A DNA stretch of 64,000 nt, from contig NZ_JAKGCS010000033.1 of the NCBI RefSeq assembly GCF_021556395.1, positions 261,392-325,391 on the forward strand, read 5' to 3'. This stretch comes from Acuticoccus kalidii. GTDB lineage: Bacteria > Pseudomonadota > Alphaproteobacteria > Rhizobiales > Amorphaceae. Below are positions 1 to 9,897 of the stretch, one piece after another (position 1 is the stretch's first letter; each line of letters begins with the position of its first letter). The notes beneath the pieces are model-generated. The model saw only the letters and a program-made list of their open reading frames with translations, was not told where the DNA came from and did no database searches. The position numbers and the translations under genes were made by a program.

Positions 1-190
1 CGCAGGACGGCGCCGCTCTGGCGTGTGCGCCCCTTGGGCGGAACCCGTCTTTGTCTTTTTCAATAGGCGCTCGACGAGGGGACGACATATAACCTCGTCA
101 AAACTCCACATTGCCCGAATGGTACTGTCCTTGATACGAAGGCCGCCATCTCGGGCGCTCCGATAAGAACGATGCGGAAGGAAATACGGT

Positions 191-745
191 ATGGACGCGG
201 TTGATCTTGATGACCTGAAACGGCGGATGGACGGCGCGATCCAAGTCCTCAAGCAGGAATTGTCCGGCCTCCGCACCGGCCGCGCCAGCTCGTCGATGCT
301 GGAGCCCATCACCGTCAATGCTTACGGCTCGCACATGCCGTTGAGCCAGCTCGCCACGGTTTCCGTGCCGGAGCCGCGTCTCGTCACCGTGCAGGTGTGG
401 GACCGTTCGATGGCCCAGGCTGTGGAAAAGGCGATCCGCGAATCGAGCCTCGGCCTCAATCCGGTCGTCGAAGGGCAGCTCATGCGGATTCCGATCCCCG
501 AGCTCAACGCCGAACGCCGGCAGGAGCTCATCAAGGTCGCGCATAAATATGCCGAGGCGGCGCGCGTCGCCGTCCGTCACGTGCGCCGGGACGGGATGGA
601 AGAGGTGAAAAAAGCCGAGAAAGATGGTCTCGGGCAGGACGAAATGCGTGCCTTGTCTGATAAAGTGCAAAAATTGACGGACCAGAAGGTCTCCGAGATC
701 GATCAGGTCCTCGCTTCCAAAGAGCAAGAGATTTCGCAGATCTGA
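191..745 (+). CDS. frr: Ribosome recycling factor
   Basis: Releases the 70S post-termination complex together with EF-G so ribosomes can be reused; cytoplasmic. The 184-residue product has the normal length of the family and carries the typical Arg-rich stretch [14 protein letters not shown] near residues 24-37 and the conserved C-terminal helix ([14 protein letters not shown]). The ATG follows a good AAGGA-type site a few bases upstream. It is the first gene of a long plus-strand run, with uppS starting 3 bases after its stop. The 190 bases upstream hold no gene; pyrH, which often precedes frr, is not inside the window. Confidence 0.97.
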   Translation: MDAVDLDDLKRRMDGAIQVLKQELSGLRTGRASSSMLEPITVNAYGSHMPLSQLATVSVPEPRLVTVQVWDRSMAQAVEKAIRESSLGLNPVVEGQLMRIPIPELNAERRQELIKVAHKYAEAARVAVRHVRRDGMEEVKKAEKDGLGQDEMRALSDKVQKLTDQKVSEIDQVLASKEQEISQI

Positions 746-747
746 CA

Positions 748-1527
748 GTGAGTCATGACCCCCTCGCGTCCGAGCCGCTCGTGATGCCACAACGCGACGA
801 TCCGCATGTGGGGGTCCCGCGGCATGTTGCCATCATCATGGATGGCAATGGCCGTTGGGCCGGACAGCGCGGGATGCCGCGAACCTTCGGCCATCACAAG
901 GGGGTCGAGGCGGTGCGGCGGATCGTGCGCCATGCCGGCGAACGGTCGATCAGAACGCTCACCCTCTTCGCCTTCTCGCGCGAGAATTGGGGGCGGCCGA
1001 AGTCGGAAATCTCCGAATTGATGTCGATCCTGCGGCGGTTCATCCGCAGCGATCTCGGCGAATTGGTCGAGGCGGGGGTCAATATCCGCGTCATCGGCTG
1101 CCGGGACGAGCTCGATCCCGACCTTCTGCAGATGATCGAGGACGCCGAGCAGCGCACGCGCCACAACACGCGCCTGCGCCTGGTGCTCGCCTTCAATTAT
1201 GGCGGACGGGACGAGATCGTTCGCGCCGCGCGGCGCATGGCCGAGGCGGCCGCGAGCGGTGAACTCGATCCGGCGACGATCGACGAGGCGTGCTTCGCCT
1301 CCTACCTCGACACCGGGGCGTGGGGTGATCCCGATCTCGTCATCCGCACCAGCGGCGAGAAGCGGATCTCGAACTTCCTGCTGTGGCAGTCGGCCTATGC
1401 GGAGTATGTCTTTCCGGCGGTGCTTTGGCCCGATTTCGGCGAGGACGAATTCGACAAGGCGCTCGCGGAATATGCGAAGCGGGAACGGCGCTTCGGCACC
1501 GTTCCGGAATCGATCGTGGAATCATGA
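748..1527 (+). CDS. uppS: Isoprenyl transferase (undecaprenyl diphosphate synthase)
   Basis: Cis-prenyltransferase that adds isopentenyl units to farnesyl diphosphate to make the C55 lipid carrier for peptidoglycan and O-antigen. The hallmark IIMDGNGRWA is at residues 28-37 and contains the catalytic Asp; FSRENW and the C-terminal DLVIRTSGE block are also present. At 259 residues it is slightly long at the N-terminus. I used GTG at 748, but ATG at 784 is an in-frame alternative that would remove the non-conserved leader. The stop overlaps the cdsA start by 4 bases, indicating translational coupling. Confidence 0.95.
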   Translation: MSHDPLASEPLVMPQRDDPHVGVPRHVAIIMDGNGRWAGQRGMPRTFGHHKGVEAVRRIVRHAGERSIRTLTLFAFSRENWGRPKSEISELMSILRRFIRSDLGELVEAGVNIRVIGCRDELDPDLLQMIEDAEQRTRHNTRLRLVLAFNYGGRDEIVRAARRMAEAAASGELDPATIDEACFASYLDTGAWGDPDLVIRTSGEKRISNFLLWQSAYAEYVFPAVLWPDFGEDEFDKALAEYAKRERRFGTVPESIVES

Positions 1528-2465
1528 AGCGATTTCGCCGGCGCACCAACCCGACGGATCATACCAAACAAGTCCCGCCGCGCCCCCCCTCCCGGATCCG
1601 CGAGCGGGTGAGGGCGCTGCGCGCGCGCTTCGTCTTTCAGCGCGAGTTGCGGTTGCGCCTGTTGTCGGCGGTCATCCTCATTCCGATCGTCCTCTTCCTC
1701 ACCTGGTATGACGAAATCACCTTCGGCGTGCTCGTTCTGGTCGCCGGTCTTCTCGTCCTTCACGAGTGGATGCGGATGATCGGGGCGGGAGGGCTCACGG
1801 TGTTGCGCGCCGTCGCCTTCATCGGGATAGGCGCGGTTGCCGTCGCGACGCTCGTTCAATCGGTCGTCTTCGCGCTCGGCACGCTCCTCCTCGCCACCAT
1901 CGCGGCGATGGCCGTCGCCTCGCGTCACCGGTTCGACATCGCGGTGCGATGGGTCACGGTCGGGATGCTCTATTGCGGGATCGCCGTGATCGCGCCGATC
2001 GAGCTGCGCAAGGGCGATGACGGGTTCGGCGCGGTGATTTTCGTTCTCCTCATCGCCTGGGCGACGGATATCTTCGCCTTCTTTGTCGGCCGCAAGATCG
2101 GCGGGCCGCGCTTGTGGCGGCGCGTGTCGCCGAGCAAGACGTGGTCCGGCGCACTCGGCGGTCTCGTCGCGGGCGTCCTGTTCGGGGCGCTGGTCGCGGC
2201 CTTTCTCAACGTCCCGCTCGGGATCGCGACGATCCTCGCCGCCGCCCTCATCGCCGCCGCGGCGGAGGGGGGAGACCTTTTGGAATCGGCGGCCAAGCGT
2301 CGGTTCGCGATCAAGGATGCGGGATCGCTCATTCCGGGGCATGGTGGGGTGATGGACCGGGTGGACGGGGTGATCGCGGCGGTGTTCGTCACGGTCCTTC
2401 TCGGAAGCGCCGTTTCGGGGGAAACTCCGGCGAGCGGGCTTCTCATGCTGTTGGGGCGCTCATGA
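1524..2465 (+). CDS. cdsA: Phosphatidate cytidylyltransferase (CDP-diglyceride synthase)
   Basis: Inner-membrane enzyme that makes CDP-diacylglycerol from phosphatidic acid and CTP, the precursor of all phospholipids. The 313-residue product has many hydrophobic segments and ends with the family signature: SPSKTWSGALGG around residues 206-217 and PGHGGVMDRVDG near residue 272, which holds the metal-binding aspartates. The frame is open further upstream inside uppS, but the ATG at 1524 overlaps the uppS stop (ATGA) and starts a basic N-terminus as expected. It also overlaps dxr by 4 bases. Confidence 0.94.
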   Translation: MKRFRRRTNPTDHTKQVPPRPPSRIRERVRALRARFVFQRELRLRLLSAVILIPIVLFLTWYDEITFGVLVLVAGLLVLHEWMRMIGAGGLTVLRAVAFIGIGAVAVATLVQSVVFALGTLLLATIAAMAVASRHRFDIAVRWVTVGMLYCGIAVIAPIELRKGDDGFGAVIFVLLIAWATDIFAFFVGRKIGGPRLWRRVSPSKTWSGALGGLVAGVLFGALVAAFLNVPLGIATILAAALIAAAAEGGDLLESAAKRRFAIKDAGSLIPGHGGVMDRVDGVIAAVFVTVLLGSAVSGETPASGLLMLLGRS

Positions 2466-3625
2466 CGACGCGCGTCGTGCTTCTCGGGGCGACCGGATCG
2501 GTCGGCACATCGGCGCTGGAGGCGATCGCCGCCGGCCCGTTCGAGCTCGTGGGCGTCGCCGCCAATCGCGACGTCGCGGCCCTCGCGGCCATCGCCGAGC
2601 GCTTCCGGCCGCAGATGACGGTGGTCTCCGATCCTTCGGCCGGGGGCGAGCTCGCCGCGCGGCTGAAGCCATCCGGCCTCGCGAGCGACGCGGGTGCCGA
2701 CGCGCTCGCCGCGCTCGCCGCGATGGACGCCGATCGCGTCATCGTCGCCATTCCGGGCTTTGCCGCGCTGCGGCCGGCGCTCGCGGCGGTGGATGCGGGG
2801 CGAATCATCTGTCTTGCCAACAAGGAATGCCTCGTCGCGGCCGGGGACGTCGTGATGGCGCGGGCGCGGGCGCGCGGGGCGACGGTCCTGCCGGTTGATT
2901 CGGAGCACAACGCGATCTTCCAGGTGTTCGAGCCGGCGGCCGACGCGGCGATCACCAAGATCGTGCTGACCGCTTCCGGCGGCCCCTTCCGCACCGCGAC
3001 GCGTGAGGCGATGGAGCGGGCGACGCCGAAAGAGGCGCTGAAGCATCCGAACTGGTCGATGGGGGCGAAGATCACCATCGATTCGGCGACGATGATGAAC
3101 AAGGGTCTCGAGGTGATCGAGGCGCACCATCTCTTCCCGGTCGGGCCGGAGCGGATCGGCGTCGTCGTGCATCCCCAGTCGATCGTGCACGGGATGGTCG
3201 TCTATTCGGACGGCTCGTGCCTGGCGCACATGTCGAACCCGTCGATGGTCACGCCGATCGCCCATTGCCTCCATTATCCGGCTCGCGGGCCGGCGCCGGT
3301 CGCGCCGCTCGATCTCGTTGCGTGCGGCTCGCTCACGTTCGAGGCGCCGGACGAGGAGCGCTTTCCCGCGCTGCGCCTCACCCGCGAGGCGCTCCGCTCG
3401 GGCAATGTCGCGACCAACGCGCTGAACGCGGCGAACGAGGTCGCGGTCGCGGCCTTTCTCGCCGAGCGAATCGGCTTTCTCGACATCGCGCGCACGGTCG
3501 AAAGCACGCTCGATGCGATCGCGGGTCTCTCCCTCTCGTGCGACAGCCTCGACGATGTCGAGGCGACCGACCGCGAGGCGCGACGCCTTGCGCAGTTGGC
3601 ATCGGCGGCGGCCGTCACGACCTGA
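2462..3625 (+). CDS. dxr: 1-deoxy-D-xylulose 5-phosphate reductoisomerase
   Basis: Second step of the MEP isoprenoid pathway, converting DXP to MEP with NADPH; it supplies the precursors used by UppS two genes upstream. The 387-residue product shows the NADPH-binding GATGSVG at residues 9-15, NKECLVAAG, the metal-binding DSEHNAIFQ, the loop TASGGPF and the substrate-binding segment NWSMGAKITIDSATMMNKG. The start overlaps the cdsA stop by 4 bases; a longer open frame upstream is only the overlap with cdsA. All active-site motifs look intact. Confidence 0.96.
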   Translation: MTTRVVLLGATGSVGTSALEAIAAGPFELVGVAANRDVAALAAIAERFRPQMTVVSDPSAGGELAARLKPSGLASDAGADALAALAAMDADRVIVAIPGFAALRPALAAVDAGRIICLANKECLVAAGDVVMARARARGATVLPVDSEHNAIFQVFEPAADAAITKIVLTASGGPFRTATREAMERATPKEALKHPNWSMGAKITIDSATMMNKGLEVIEAHHLFPVGPERIGVVVHPQSIVHGMVVYSDGSCLAHMSNPSMVTPIAHCLHYPARGPAPVAPLDLVACGSLTFEAPDEERFPALRLTREALRSGNVATNALNAANEVAVAAFLAERIGFLDIARTVESTLDAIAGLSLSCDSLDDVEATDREARRLAQLASAAAVTT

Positions 3626-3731
3626 CAAGGCTGGTGCCACCGGGTGGATGCAGTTCTGCACCGCCCATACGTGACGATAAGCGTGCCGTCGACGCGGCGA
3701 CGTTCGATTGGCTCGAACAGTAGGTTGCAAC

Positions 3732-4865
3732 ATGGAATGGGTTTCGCACCTTGCCACGAATGCGGTCGGCTACATCCTGCCGTTCCTGTTCGTGCTCGGG
3801 ATCATCATCTTCATCCACGAGATGGGGCACTTTCTGGTGGCCCGCTGGTGCGGTGTCGCGGTCGACGCCTTCTCGATCGGCTTCGGGCCCGAGCTGTTCG
3901 GCCGGGTCGACAAACATGGCACCCGGTGGCGCCTGTCGGCGATCCCGCTCGGCGGCTATGTCAAGTTCGCCGGTGACGAGAATGCCGCGAGCGTGCCCGA
4001 TCGCGAGGCGATCGAGCAGATGAGCGAGGCGGAGCGCCGGTCGAGCTTCTATCTGAAGCCGCTCTGGCAGCGCGCTGCGATCGTCGCGGCCGGGCCAATC
4101 GCGAATTTCCTTCTCGCGATCGTGATCTTCGCCCTCTTCTTCATGTTGAGCGGGCGGCCGGTCGCCGACGCGGTCGTCTCCGCCGTCGAGCCGGAGAGCC
4201 CCGCCGCCGAGGCCGGCTTCGAGCCCGGCGACGTCATTTTGTCGATCGACGGCAACTCCGTGCGGGATTTCTCGGCCGTTCAGCGCCGTGTCGCGAGCGC
4301 GGCGGGGTCGGAGCTCCAGTTCACCGTCGATCGCGGCGGCGAGATCGTGCAGCTCACCGCAACGCCCGAGCGGCGGGAGATGACGGATCCGTTCGGCAAT
4401 GCCTACACCTCGGGGGTTCTCGGCGTGCGGCGCGATGTCGGGTCTGAAGGGATCCCACGGGAATATCTCGGACCGATCCAGGCCATCGGGGCGGGGATCG
4501 GGGAGACCTGGTACATCACGACCCGCACCGTCGAGGTCGTCGGCGGAATCATCACCGGCACCCAGTCGGCGAGCCAGCTCGGCGGGCCGATCCGCGTCGC
4601 CCAGGTCTCGGGCGAGGTCGCGGGGCTCGGAATCGCGGCTCTTTTCAGCCTCGCAGCGATGCTGTCGGTTTCAATCGGGCTGATTAACCTTTTGCCCATT
4701 CCCATGCTCGATGGCGGGCACCTTCTCTTCTACGCGATCGAGGCGGTGAGGGGACGACCCTTGTCGGAACGCGCGCAGGACGTGGGGTTTCGCATCGGTC
4801 TGGCGCTGGTGCTTTTGTTAATGGGTTTCGCCACTTTCAACGACATCGTTCACCTTACGTCTTAG
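3732..4865 (+). CDS. rseP: Site-2 zinc metalloprotease (RseP/MmpA family)
   Basis: Intramembrane protease that cuts transmembrane substrates such as anti-sigma factors (RseP) or PodJ (Caulobacter MmpA). The 377-residue protein has the zinc motif HEMGH in the first membrane helix near residue 29, a periplasmic PDZ domain around residues 120-220 (EPESPAAEAGFEPGDVI) and the second metal-site motif NLLPIPMLDGGHL in the C-terminal membrane helices. ATG 3732 was chosen; TTG 3708 would add eight residues without family support. It lies between dxr and bamA, the usual alphaproteobacterial position. Confidence 0.94.
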   Translation: MEWVSHLATNAVGYILPFLFVLGIIIFIHEMGHFLVARWCGVAVDAFSIGFGPELFGRVDKHGTRWRLSAIPLGGYVKFAGDENAASVPDREAIEQMSEAERRSSFYLKPLWQRAAIVAAGPIANFLLAIVIFALFFMLSGRPVADAVVSAVEPESPAAEAGFEPGDVILSIDGNSVRDFSAVQRRVASAAGSELQFTVDRGGEIVQLTATPERREMTDPFGNAYTSGVLGVRRDVGSEGIPREYLGPIQAIGAGIGETWYITTRTVEVVGGIITGTQSASQLGGPIRVAQVSGEVAGLGIAALFSLAAMLSVSIGLINLLPIPMLDGGHLLFYAIEAVRGRPLSERAQDVGFRIGLALVLLLMGFATFNDIVHLTS

Positions 4866-5033
4866 AAAGGCGTTGCTCTTGCGCAACGGTCGGGGGGCAA
4901 ACAGGCCTGAAGGCAGCCCTACTGCCTTGTTCTGCCAGGCTCGGTTGCGCATAGCTGTCGTGGGTCGTCACCACTTCGCGGCCCATGTCGAAAGCGAGGC
5001 ACCGTCCCGACCATGTTCTTTTGTCCGGGCCCC

Positions 5034-7361
5034 ATGATGCGAACATTTTTCCGAGCGCTGGTTCTCGTCGCCGTTCTAGGCACGTGTACCTTCACCGTCG
5101 TCGCGCCGGCTCTTGCCGCCGTCGCCAGCCGCATTGTGGTGGAAGGCAATGAACGGGTCGATGCAGACACCGTCCGCGCCTACGTCACGATCAAACCGGG
5201 GGTCAGCTACGGCCCCGGCGATGTGAGCGAGAGCATTGATACGCTCTTCGCCACCGGCCTCTTCGAGGACGTTTCGATCACCCAGCAAGGCGGCTCACTC
5301 GTCGTCCGGGTGACCGAGAATTCGGTGATCAACCGGGTTTCCTTCGAAGGCAATCGCCGCGTCTCCGACGAGATCCTCGAGGGGACCGTCGACAGCCGCT
5401 CCCGCGCGATCTTCAGCCGGAGCCGTGTCCAGTCCGACACGCAGAAGATCCTCGAGGTCTATCGCCGTCGCGGCAACTATCTTGCGACCGTTGAGCCGGA
5501 GATCATCGACCGCGGCCAGAACCGCGTCGACCTGATCTTCAACATCAACGAAGGCAAGAAGACCACGGTCGACCGGATCACCTTCATCGGCAACCGCTCC
5601 TTCTCGGATGCGCGCCTGCGCGACGTCATCCGCACCAAGGAGACGGGCCTTCTCGGCTTCCTGCGGTCCACGGACACGTATGATCCGGAGCGGCTCAATG
5701 TCGACCAGGAGCTTCTGAAGCGCTTCTATTTCAACCGTGGCTTCGCCGATTTCCGCATCCTGTCGGCGACGGCGGACTATGACCGCGAGCGCAACTCCTT
5801 CTACATCACCTTCACCCTCGACGAGGGCGAGCGTTACGAGTTCGGCACCGTCCGTGTCGACACGACCCTCGCCGACCTCGATCCCGAGGAGCTGCAGCGC
5901 CGTGTCGACACGCGTCCCGGCCGCCGCTACTCGGCCGAGAATGTCGAGAAGTCGCTCGAAGAGCTGACCCTCGCCGCGAACCGCCAGGGCTATCCCTTCG
6001 CGAACGTCGTGCCGACGGGTGAGCGCAACTTCGAGACCAACACGATCGACGTCGTCTATCGCGTCGACCAGGGCACCCAGGCCTATATCGAGCGGATCGA
6101 TATCGTCGGGAACACCACGACGCGCGACTATGTCATCCGTCGCGAGTTCGATATCGCGGAAGGCGACGCCTATAACCGCGTGCTTCTCGACCGGGCGGAG
6201 CGTCGCCTGCGTGCACTCGGCTTCTTCGAGAGCGTCCGCATCGCGACGACCCAAGGCTCCGAGCCCGACCGCGTGATCGTGACGGTCTACGTCGTCGAGC
6301 AGGCCACGGGTAAGGTCTCCTTCGGTATCGGTTACTCGACCTCGGACGGCGTGATCGGCGATCTGTCGATCGAAGAGCGCAACTTCCTCGGCCGCGGCCA
6401 GTATGTGAAGGCGTCGATCGGCGGTGGTGAGAACACGCAGAACGCCGAGTTCTCGTTCACCGAGCCGTACCTCTTCGGTCGCCGGATCTCGGGTGGTTTC
6501 GACCTCTATACCCGCCTGTCGGAAGAGAGCGACACCCAGGCCTACGACATGAACGAGACGGGTGGCACGCTGCGTCTCGGCCTGCCGATCACCGAGCAGA
6601 CCTCGATCCAGGTGTTCTACAACCTGTTCACCCGGAACGTGAACGTGAACGAGGGCGACTGCGGTGGCAGAAACCCGACGCTCCCGCGCGCGATCTGCGA
6701 ATCGAACGGCGACCGTCTGACGTCGGCCCTCGGCACCTCGCTGATCTACAACTCGCTCGACGACCAGTACAATCCGAGCGAGGGCATCTACGCGAACTTC
6801 ACGACCGAGTTCGCCGGTCTCGGCGGTGACGCCTACTACTGGCGCAACACGGCCCGTGCCCGCTACTACCAGGAGGTCCTCCCGGCCTATGGTATCGTCG
6901 GCATGCTGAGCTTCGAGGGCGGTGCGATGCAGGCGCTCAACGACGACCTGCGCATCCAGGACCAGTTCTTCGTCGGCGGCAGCAAGATCCGCGGCTTCCG
7001 GTCCTCGGGTATCGGTCCGCGCGACAAGGCGACCGGCGATGCGCTGGGTGGCCGCTACTACATGGTCGGCACCGCCGAGGCGACGTTCCCGATCCCGTTC
7101 CTGCCGCCCGAGGTGGGCCTGTCGGGCGCGGTGTTCGCGGACGCCGGTTCGCTCTGGGGCGTCGACCCGGACATCGTGCGGCGCAATGGCGGCTCCTCGA
7201 CGATCGTGTCGAACGACTTCGACCTGCGCGCCTCCGGTGGTCTCGGCCTCATGTGGAAGTCGCCCTTCGGTCCGATCCGTGCCGACTTCGCGGTTCCGTT
7301 CATCGAGAACGATGCCGACAAGACCCAGGTCTTCCGCCTTTCGGGTGGCACGCAGTTCTGA
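5034..7361 (+). CDS. bamA: Outer membrane protein assembly factor BamA
   Basis: Core of the BAM complex that folds beta-barrels into the outer membrane. The product of about 775 residues has a signal peptide ending near LAAVA, five POTRA repeats over roughly residues 20-420 (recognisable RIVVEGNERV and VSFEGNRRV starts), a C-terminal Omp85 barrel with the RGF motif inside KIRGFRSSG, and a terminal Phe. I prefer ATG 5034 (the MMRTFF start); ATG 5013 would place seven non-hydrophobic residues before the signal peptide. A strong hairpin terminator follows, so the transcript probably ends here and lpxD has its own promoter. Confidence 0.95.
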   Translation: MMRTFFRALVLVAVLGTCTFTVVAPALAAVASRIVVEGNERVDADTVRAYVTIKPGVSYGPGDVSESIDTLFATGLFEDVSITQQGGSLVVRVTENSVINRVSFEGNRRVSDEILEGTVDSRSRAIFSRSRVQSDTQKILEVYRRRGNYLATVEPEIIDRGQNRVDLIFNINEGKKTTVDRITFIGNRSFSDARLRDVIRTKETGLLGFLRSTDTYDPERLNVDQELLKRFYFNRGFADFRILSATADYDRERNSFYITFTLDEGERYEFGTVRVDTTLADLDPEELQRRVDTRPGRRYSAENVEKSLEELTLAANRQGYPFANVVPTGERNFETNTIDVVYRVDQGTQAYIERIDIVGNTTTRDYVIRREFDIAEGDAYNRVLLDRAERRLRALGFFESVRIATTQGSEPDRVIVTVYVVEQATGKVSFGIGYSTSDGVIGDLSIEERNFLGRGQYVKASIGGGENTQNAEFSFTEPYLFGRRISGGFDLYTRLSEESDTQAYDMNETGGTLRLGLPITEQTSIQVFYNLFTRNVNVNEGDCGGRNPTLPRAICESNGDRLTSALGTSLIYNSLDDQYNPSEGIYANFTTEFAGLGGDAYYWRNTARARYYQEVLPAYGIVGMLSFEGGAMQALNDDLRIQDQFFVGGSKIRGFRSSGIGPRDKATGDALGGRYYMVGTAEATFPIPFLPPEVGLSGAVFADAGSLWGVDPDIVRRNGGSSTIVSNDFDLRASGGLGLMWKSPFGPIRADFAVPFIENDADKTQVFRLSGGTQF

Positions 7362-7382
7362 TCGAACGAACAACATTGTTCG

Positions 7383-7410
7383 AAAACGCCGCCGGTTTCG
7401 GCGGCGTTTT
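7383..7410 (+). terminator. Rho-independent terminator after bamA
   Basis: An 11-12 bp GC-rich perfect inverted repeat (AAAACGCCGCC ... GGCGGCGTTTT) with a 4-base loop ends in a T run, 21 bases after the bamA stop codon. It separates the frr-bamA run from the lpx genes. Confidence 0.85.
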
Positions 7411-7468
7411 CATGTCAAACGGATCCTAAGCGAAACGGATCGTGGCCCTACACGTGGATCGTGACCCT

Positions 7469-8521
7469 ATGTCGAGCCCCTTCTTTCCGCCCGCAGAGCC
7501 CCAGACCCTTGGCCGGATCGCCGATGCGGTCGGCGCCGTCGTCGACGATGCCGCGCGAGACAGGATCATGTCCGACGTGATGCCGCTCGACAGCGCCGGG
7601 CCGGAGCACGTGACCTTCCTGCGCGACGCGAAGATGCGCACGATGCTGCAAGAGACCCGTGCCGGCGCCGTCTTCTGCCATCCGCGCTTCGCCGATATCG
7701 TTCCCGCCGAGACGGTGGCGCTCCTGACGCCCTATCCGGCGAACGCGTTCGGCCTCGCGGCCGGCCTCTTTCACCCGTCGGCGATGCGGCCGCGCCCGCT
7801 GACCGCCCGCGCCGGCGGCGAGATCGCGGCGAGCGCCATCGTCGAGGAGCCGGACAGGCTCGAGGCCAACGTCATCGTGGAGGCGTTCGCGGTCATCTCG
7901 CGCGGCGTCGAGATCGGGCGCGGCTCGGTGATCGGTCCGAACGTCGTGATCGGTCCCAATTGCACGATCGGCCGCAACACCACGATCGGTGCGAACACCA
8001 CCCTCCAATGCGTCCATATCGGCGATCGGGTCATCATCCATCCGGGTGTTCGGATCGGTCAGGACGGGTTCGGCCTCGCCCGCACCCCGGACGGCTATCG
8101 CAAGGTGCCGCAGGTCGGCTCCGTCATCATTCAGGACGATGTCGAGATCGGCGCCAATTCGACCGTCGATCGCGGCTCGCGCCGTGACACCGTGATCGGC
8201 AAGGGCACGAAAATCGACAACCTCGTGCAGATCGCCCACAACGTCGTCATGGGCTGCCATTGCGTGATCGCAGGTTGCACCGGCATCGCCGGATCGGTCA
8301 CGATGGGCGACTATGTCACCATCGGCGGACATGCAGGATTGAAAGACGGTGTGACCATCGGAAGTGGTGTATCCATAGCCGGTAAGGCCGCCGTTGGGGA
8401 TGACATTCCCGCCGGGGCGAGTTACGCGGGGTATCCAGCGATGCTCGCACGGGATTATTTGGCCGAGCGGCGCGCAATCGGGCGCCTCACCCGGCGCAAG
8501 ACGGATGCTTCAAATTCATAA
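7469..8521 (+). CDS. lpxD: UDP-3-O-(3-hydroxyacyl)glucosamine N-acyltransferase
   Basis: Third step of lipid A synthesis: N-acylation of UDP-3-O-acylglucosamine from hydroxyacyl-ACP. The 350-residue product has the N-terminal uridine-binding domain (about residues 1-100) followed by left-handed beta-helix hexapeptide repeats ([14 protein letters not shown] and similar) from about 110 to 320. The catalytic-type His lies in [12 protein letters not shown] 7469 was preferred to GTG 7442 because it gives normal family length. First gene of the lpxD-fabZ-lpxA-lpxI-lpxB operon. Confidence 0.95.
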   Translation: MSSPFFPPAEPQTLGRIADAVGAVVDDAARDRIMSDVMPLDSAGPEHVTFLRDAKMRTMLQETRAGAVFCHPRFADIVPAETVALLTPYPANAFGLAAGLFHPSAMRPRPLTARAGGEIAASAIVEEPDRLEANVIVEAFAVISRGVEIGRGSVIGPNVVIGPNCTIGRNTTIGANTTLQCVHIGDRVIIHPGVRIGQDGFGLARTPDGYRKVPQVGSVIIQDDVEIGANSTVDRGSRRDTVIGKGTKIDNLVQIAHNVVMGCHCVIAGCTGIAGSVTMGDYVTIGGHAGLKDGVTIGSGVSIAGKAAVGDDIPAGASYAGYPAMLARDYLAERRAIGRLTRRKTDASNS

Positions 8522-8573
8522 GCCGTCCACCTATGTTGGCGGCTTACCGTGACATGGGACGGACAACAGGACG

Positions 8574-9053
8574 ATGGATGGAGGAAGCGGACTGACCGAG
8601 GCGAAAAGGACCGTCGAGACGGTCGAGATCCGCGACGTTCTCAAGTACCTGCCTCACCGCTATCCGTTTTTGATGATCGATCGCGTCATCGATATCGATC
8701 AGGACAATTTCGGAATCGGTATCAAGAACGTCACGATCAATGAGCCGCAATTCCAGGGGCATTTCCCGACGGAGCCGGTGATGCCGGGCGTTCTTCTCAT
8801 CGAAGGAATGGCCCAGACCGCCGGCGTCCTGTGCGTCCTCGCGCAGGGGCAGGACGAAAGCCCCAAGCTCGTCTATTTCATGACGATCGATAAAGCGAAA
8901 TTCCGCAAACCCGTCGTTCCGGGAGACGTCGTGGCCTATCACATGACGAAGGAGCGTCAGCGCGGGAACATCTGGCGCTTTCACGGCGAGGCCATCGTGC
9001 GCGACCAGGTCGTCGCCCAGGCCGACGTCAGCGCCATGATCGTCCGCGATTGA
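8574..9053 (+). CDS. fabZ: 3-hydroxyacyl-ACP dehydratase FabZ
   Basis: Dehydrates 3-hydroxyacyl-ACP in fatty-acid elongation, drawing on the same hydroxyacyl-ACP pool that feeds lipid A acylation. The 159-residue hot-dog protein has [13 protein letters not shown] near residue 26 and the active site [21 protein letters not shown], with the catalytic His in GHFP and Glu in LIEGMAQ. The first ~15 residues are not conserved. Placed between lpxD and lpxA, as is standard in proteobacteria. Confidence 0.95.
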   Translation: MDGGSGLTEAKRTVETVEIRDVLKYLPHRYPFLMIDRVIDIDQDNFGIGIKNVTINEPQFQGHFPTEPVMPGVLLIEGMAQTAGVLCVLAQGQDESPKLVYFMTIDKAKFRKPVVPGDVVAYHMTKERQRGNIWRFHGEAIVRDQVVAQADVSAMIVRD

Positions 9054-9060
9054 GACGGAC

Positions 9061-9897
9061 GTGACCATCCATCCGACGGCCATCGTCGCCGAAGGGGCGC
9101 AAATCGGGGAGGGGGTCACGCTCGGCCCCTACACCGTGATCGACGGTGACGTCACCCTCGGCGACCGCGTCACCATCGGCCCTCATTGCGTCGTGACGGG
9201 CCACACCACGATCGGGGCCGACACACGCCTCTTTCCCGGTACCATGGTCGGCGGTCCCCCGCAGGATCTCTCCTATAATGGCGAGCGCACCGAAGTCGTC
9301 ATCGGCGCGCGGACGGTGCTGCGCGAGCACGTGACGGTCCATGCCGGAACCCAGCGCGGCCGGGCGCGCACGGTCGTCGGCGACGATTGCTTCCTGATGG
9401 CCGGCGCCCATGTCGGGCACGACTGTGTCGTCGGCAATCATGTGATCTTGTCGAACAATGTGCTTCTCGCCGGGCACGCCTCGCTCGGCGATTATGTCCT
9501 GATCGGCGGCGGCGCGGCGATCGTCCAGCGCGTGCGGATCGGGGCCTATGCCTTCATCTCCGGCCTTTCCGGCGTCACGAAGGACGTGATCCCCTACGCC
9601 TATGTGATCGGCCATCGCGGCCGGCTCGATAGCCTCAATCTCGTCGGCCTCAAGCGGCGCGGGTTCGGGCGGCAGGACATCCGCACCCTCCTCGACGCCT
9701 ATGCCATGCTGTTCGAGGGCGAGGGCCTCTTCCGCGAGCGTCTCGCCCGGTTGACCGAGGCAATGGGCGAGGATCCGCTCGTCGCCCGCATCGTCGATTT
9801 CATCGCCGAAGGGCACAATCGCCCGCTGCTCCATCCCCTTCCCAAATCCGACACCGACGCCCAGTCGGAAATCGATCTCCTCGAAGCCGGGGTGTGA
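9061..9897 (+). CDS. lpxA: UDP-N-acetylglucosamine O-acyltransferase
   Basis: First committed step of lipid A synthesis: O-acylation of UDP-GlcNAc. The 278-residue product is an N-terminal hexapeptide beta-helix (IHPTAIVAEGAQIGEGV onward), with the catalytic-type His in MAGAHVGHDCVVG and the C-terminal helical domain starting near LVGLKRRGF. It begins with GTG seven bases after the fabZ stop. Its stop overlaps the GTG of lpxI (GTGA). Confidence 0.95.
   Translation: MTIHPTAIVAEGAQIGEGVTLGPYTVIDGDVTLGDRVTIGPHCVVTGHTTIGADTRLFPGTMVGGPPQDLSYNGERTEVVIGARTVLREHVTVHAGTQRGRARTVVGDDCFLMAGAHVGHDCVVGNHVILSNNVLLAGHASLGDYVLIGGGAAIVQRVRIGAYAFISGLSGVTKDVIPYAYVIGHRGRLDSLNLVGLKRRGFGRQDIRTLLDAYAMLFEGEGLFRERLARLTEAMGEDPLVARIVDFIAEGHNRPLLHPLPKSDTDAQSEIDLLEAGV

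Noticed and set aside
1..190. Possible 3' end of pyrH upstream of frr
   Set aside because: No frame gives a UMP kinase C-terminus and no coding pattern is visible.
1970..3757. A 595-codon minus-strand frame
   Set aside because: Antisense to cdsA and dxr, both of which carry full family motifs.
4871..4888. Small hairpin CGTTGC-N6-GCAACG after rseP
   Set aside because: Only a 6-bp stem without a T run; not enough to call a terminator.
5295..7376. A 693-codon minus-strand frame
   Set aside because: Antisense to bamA; composition is Arg/Asp/Val-rich and featureless.
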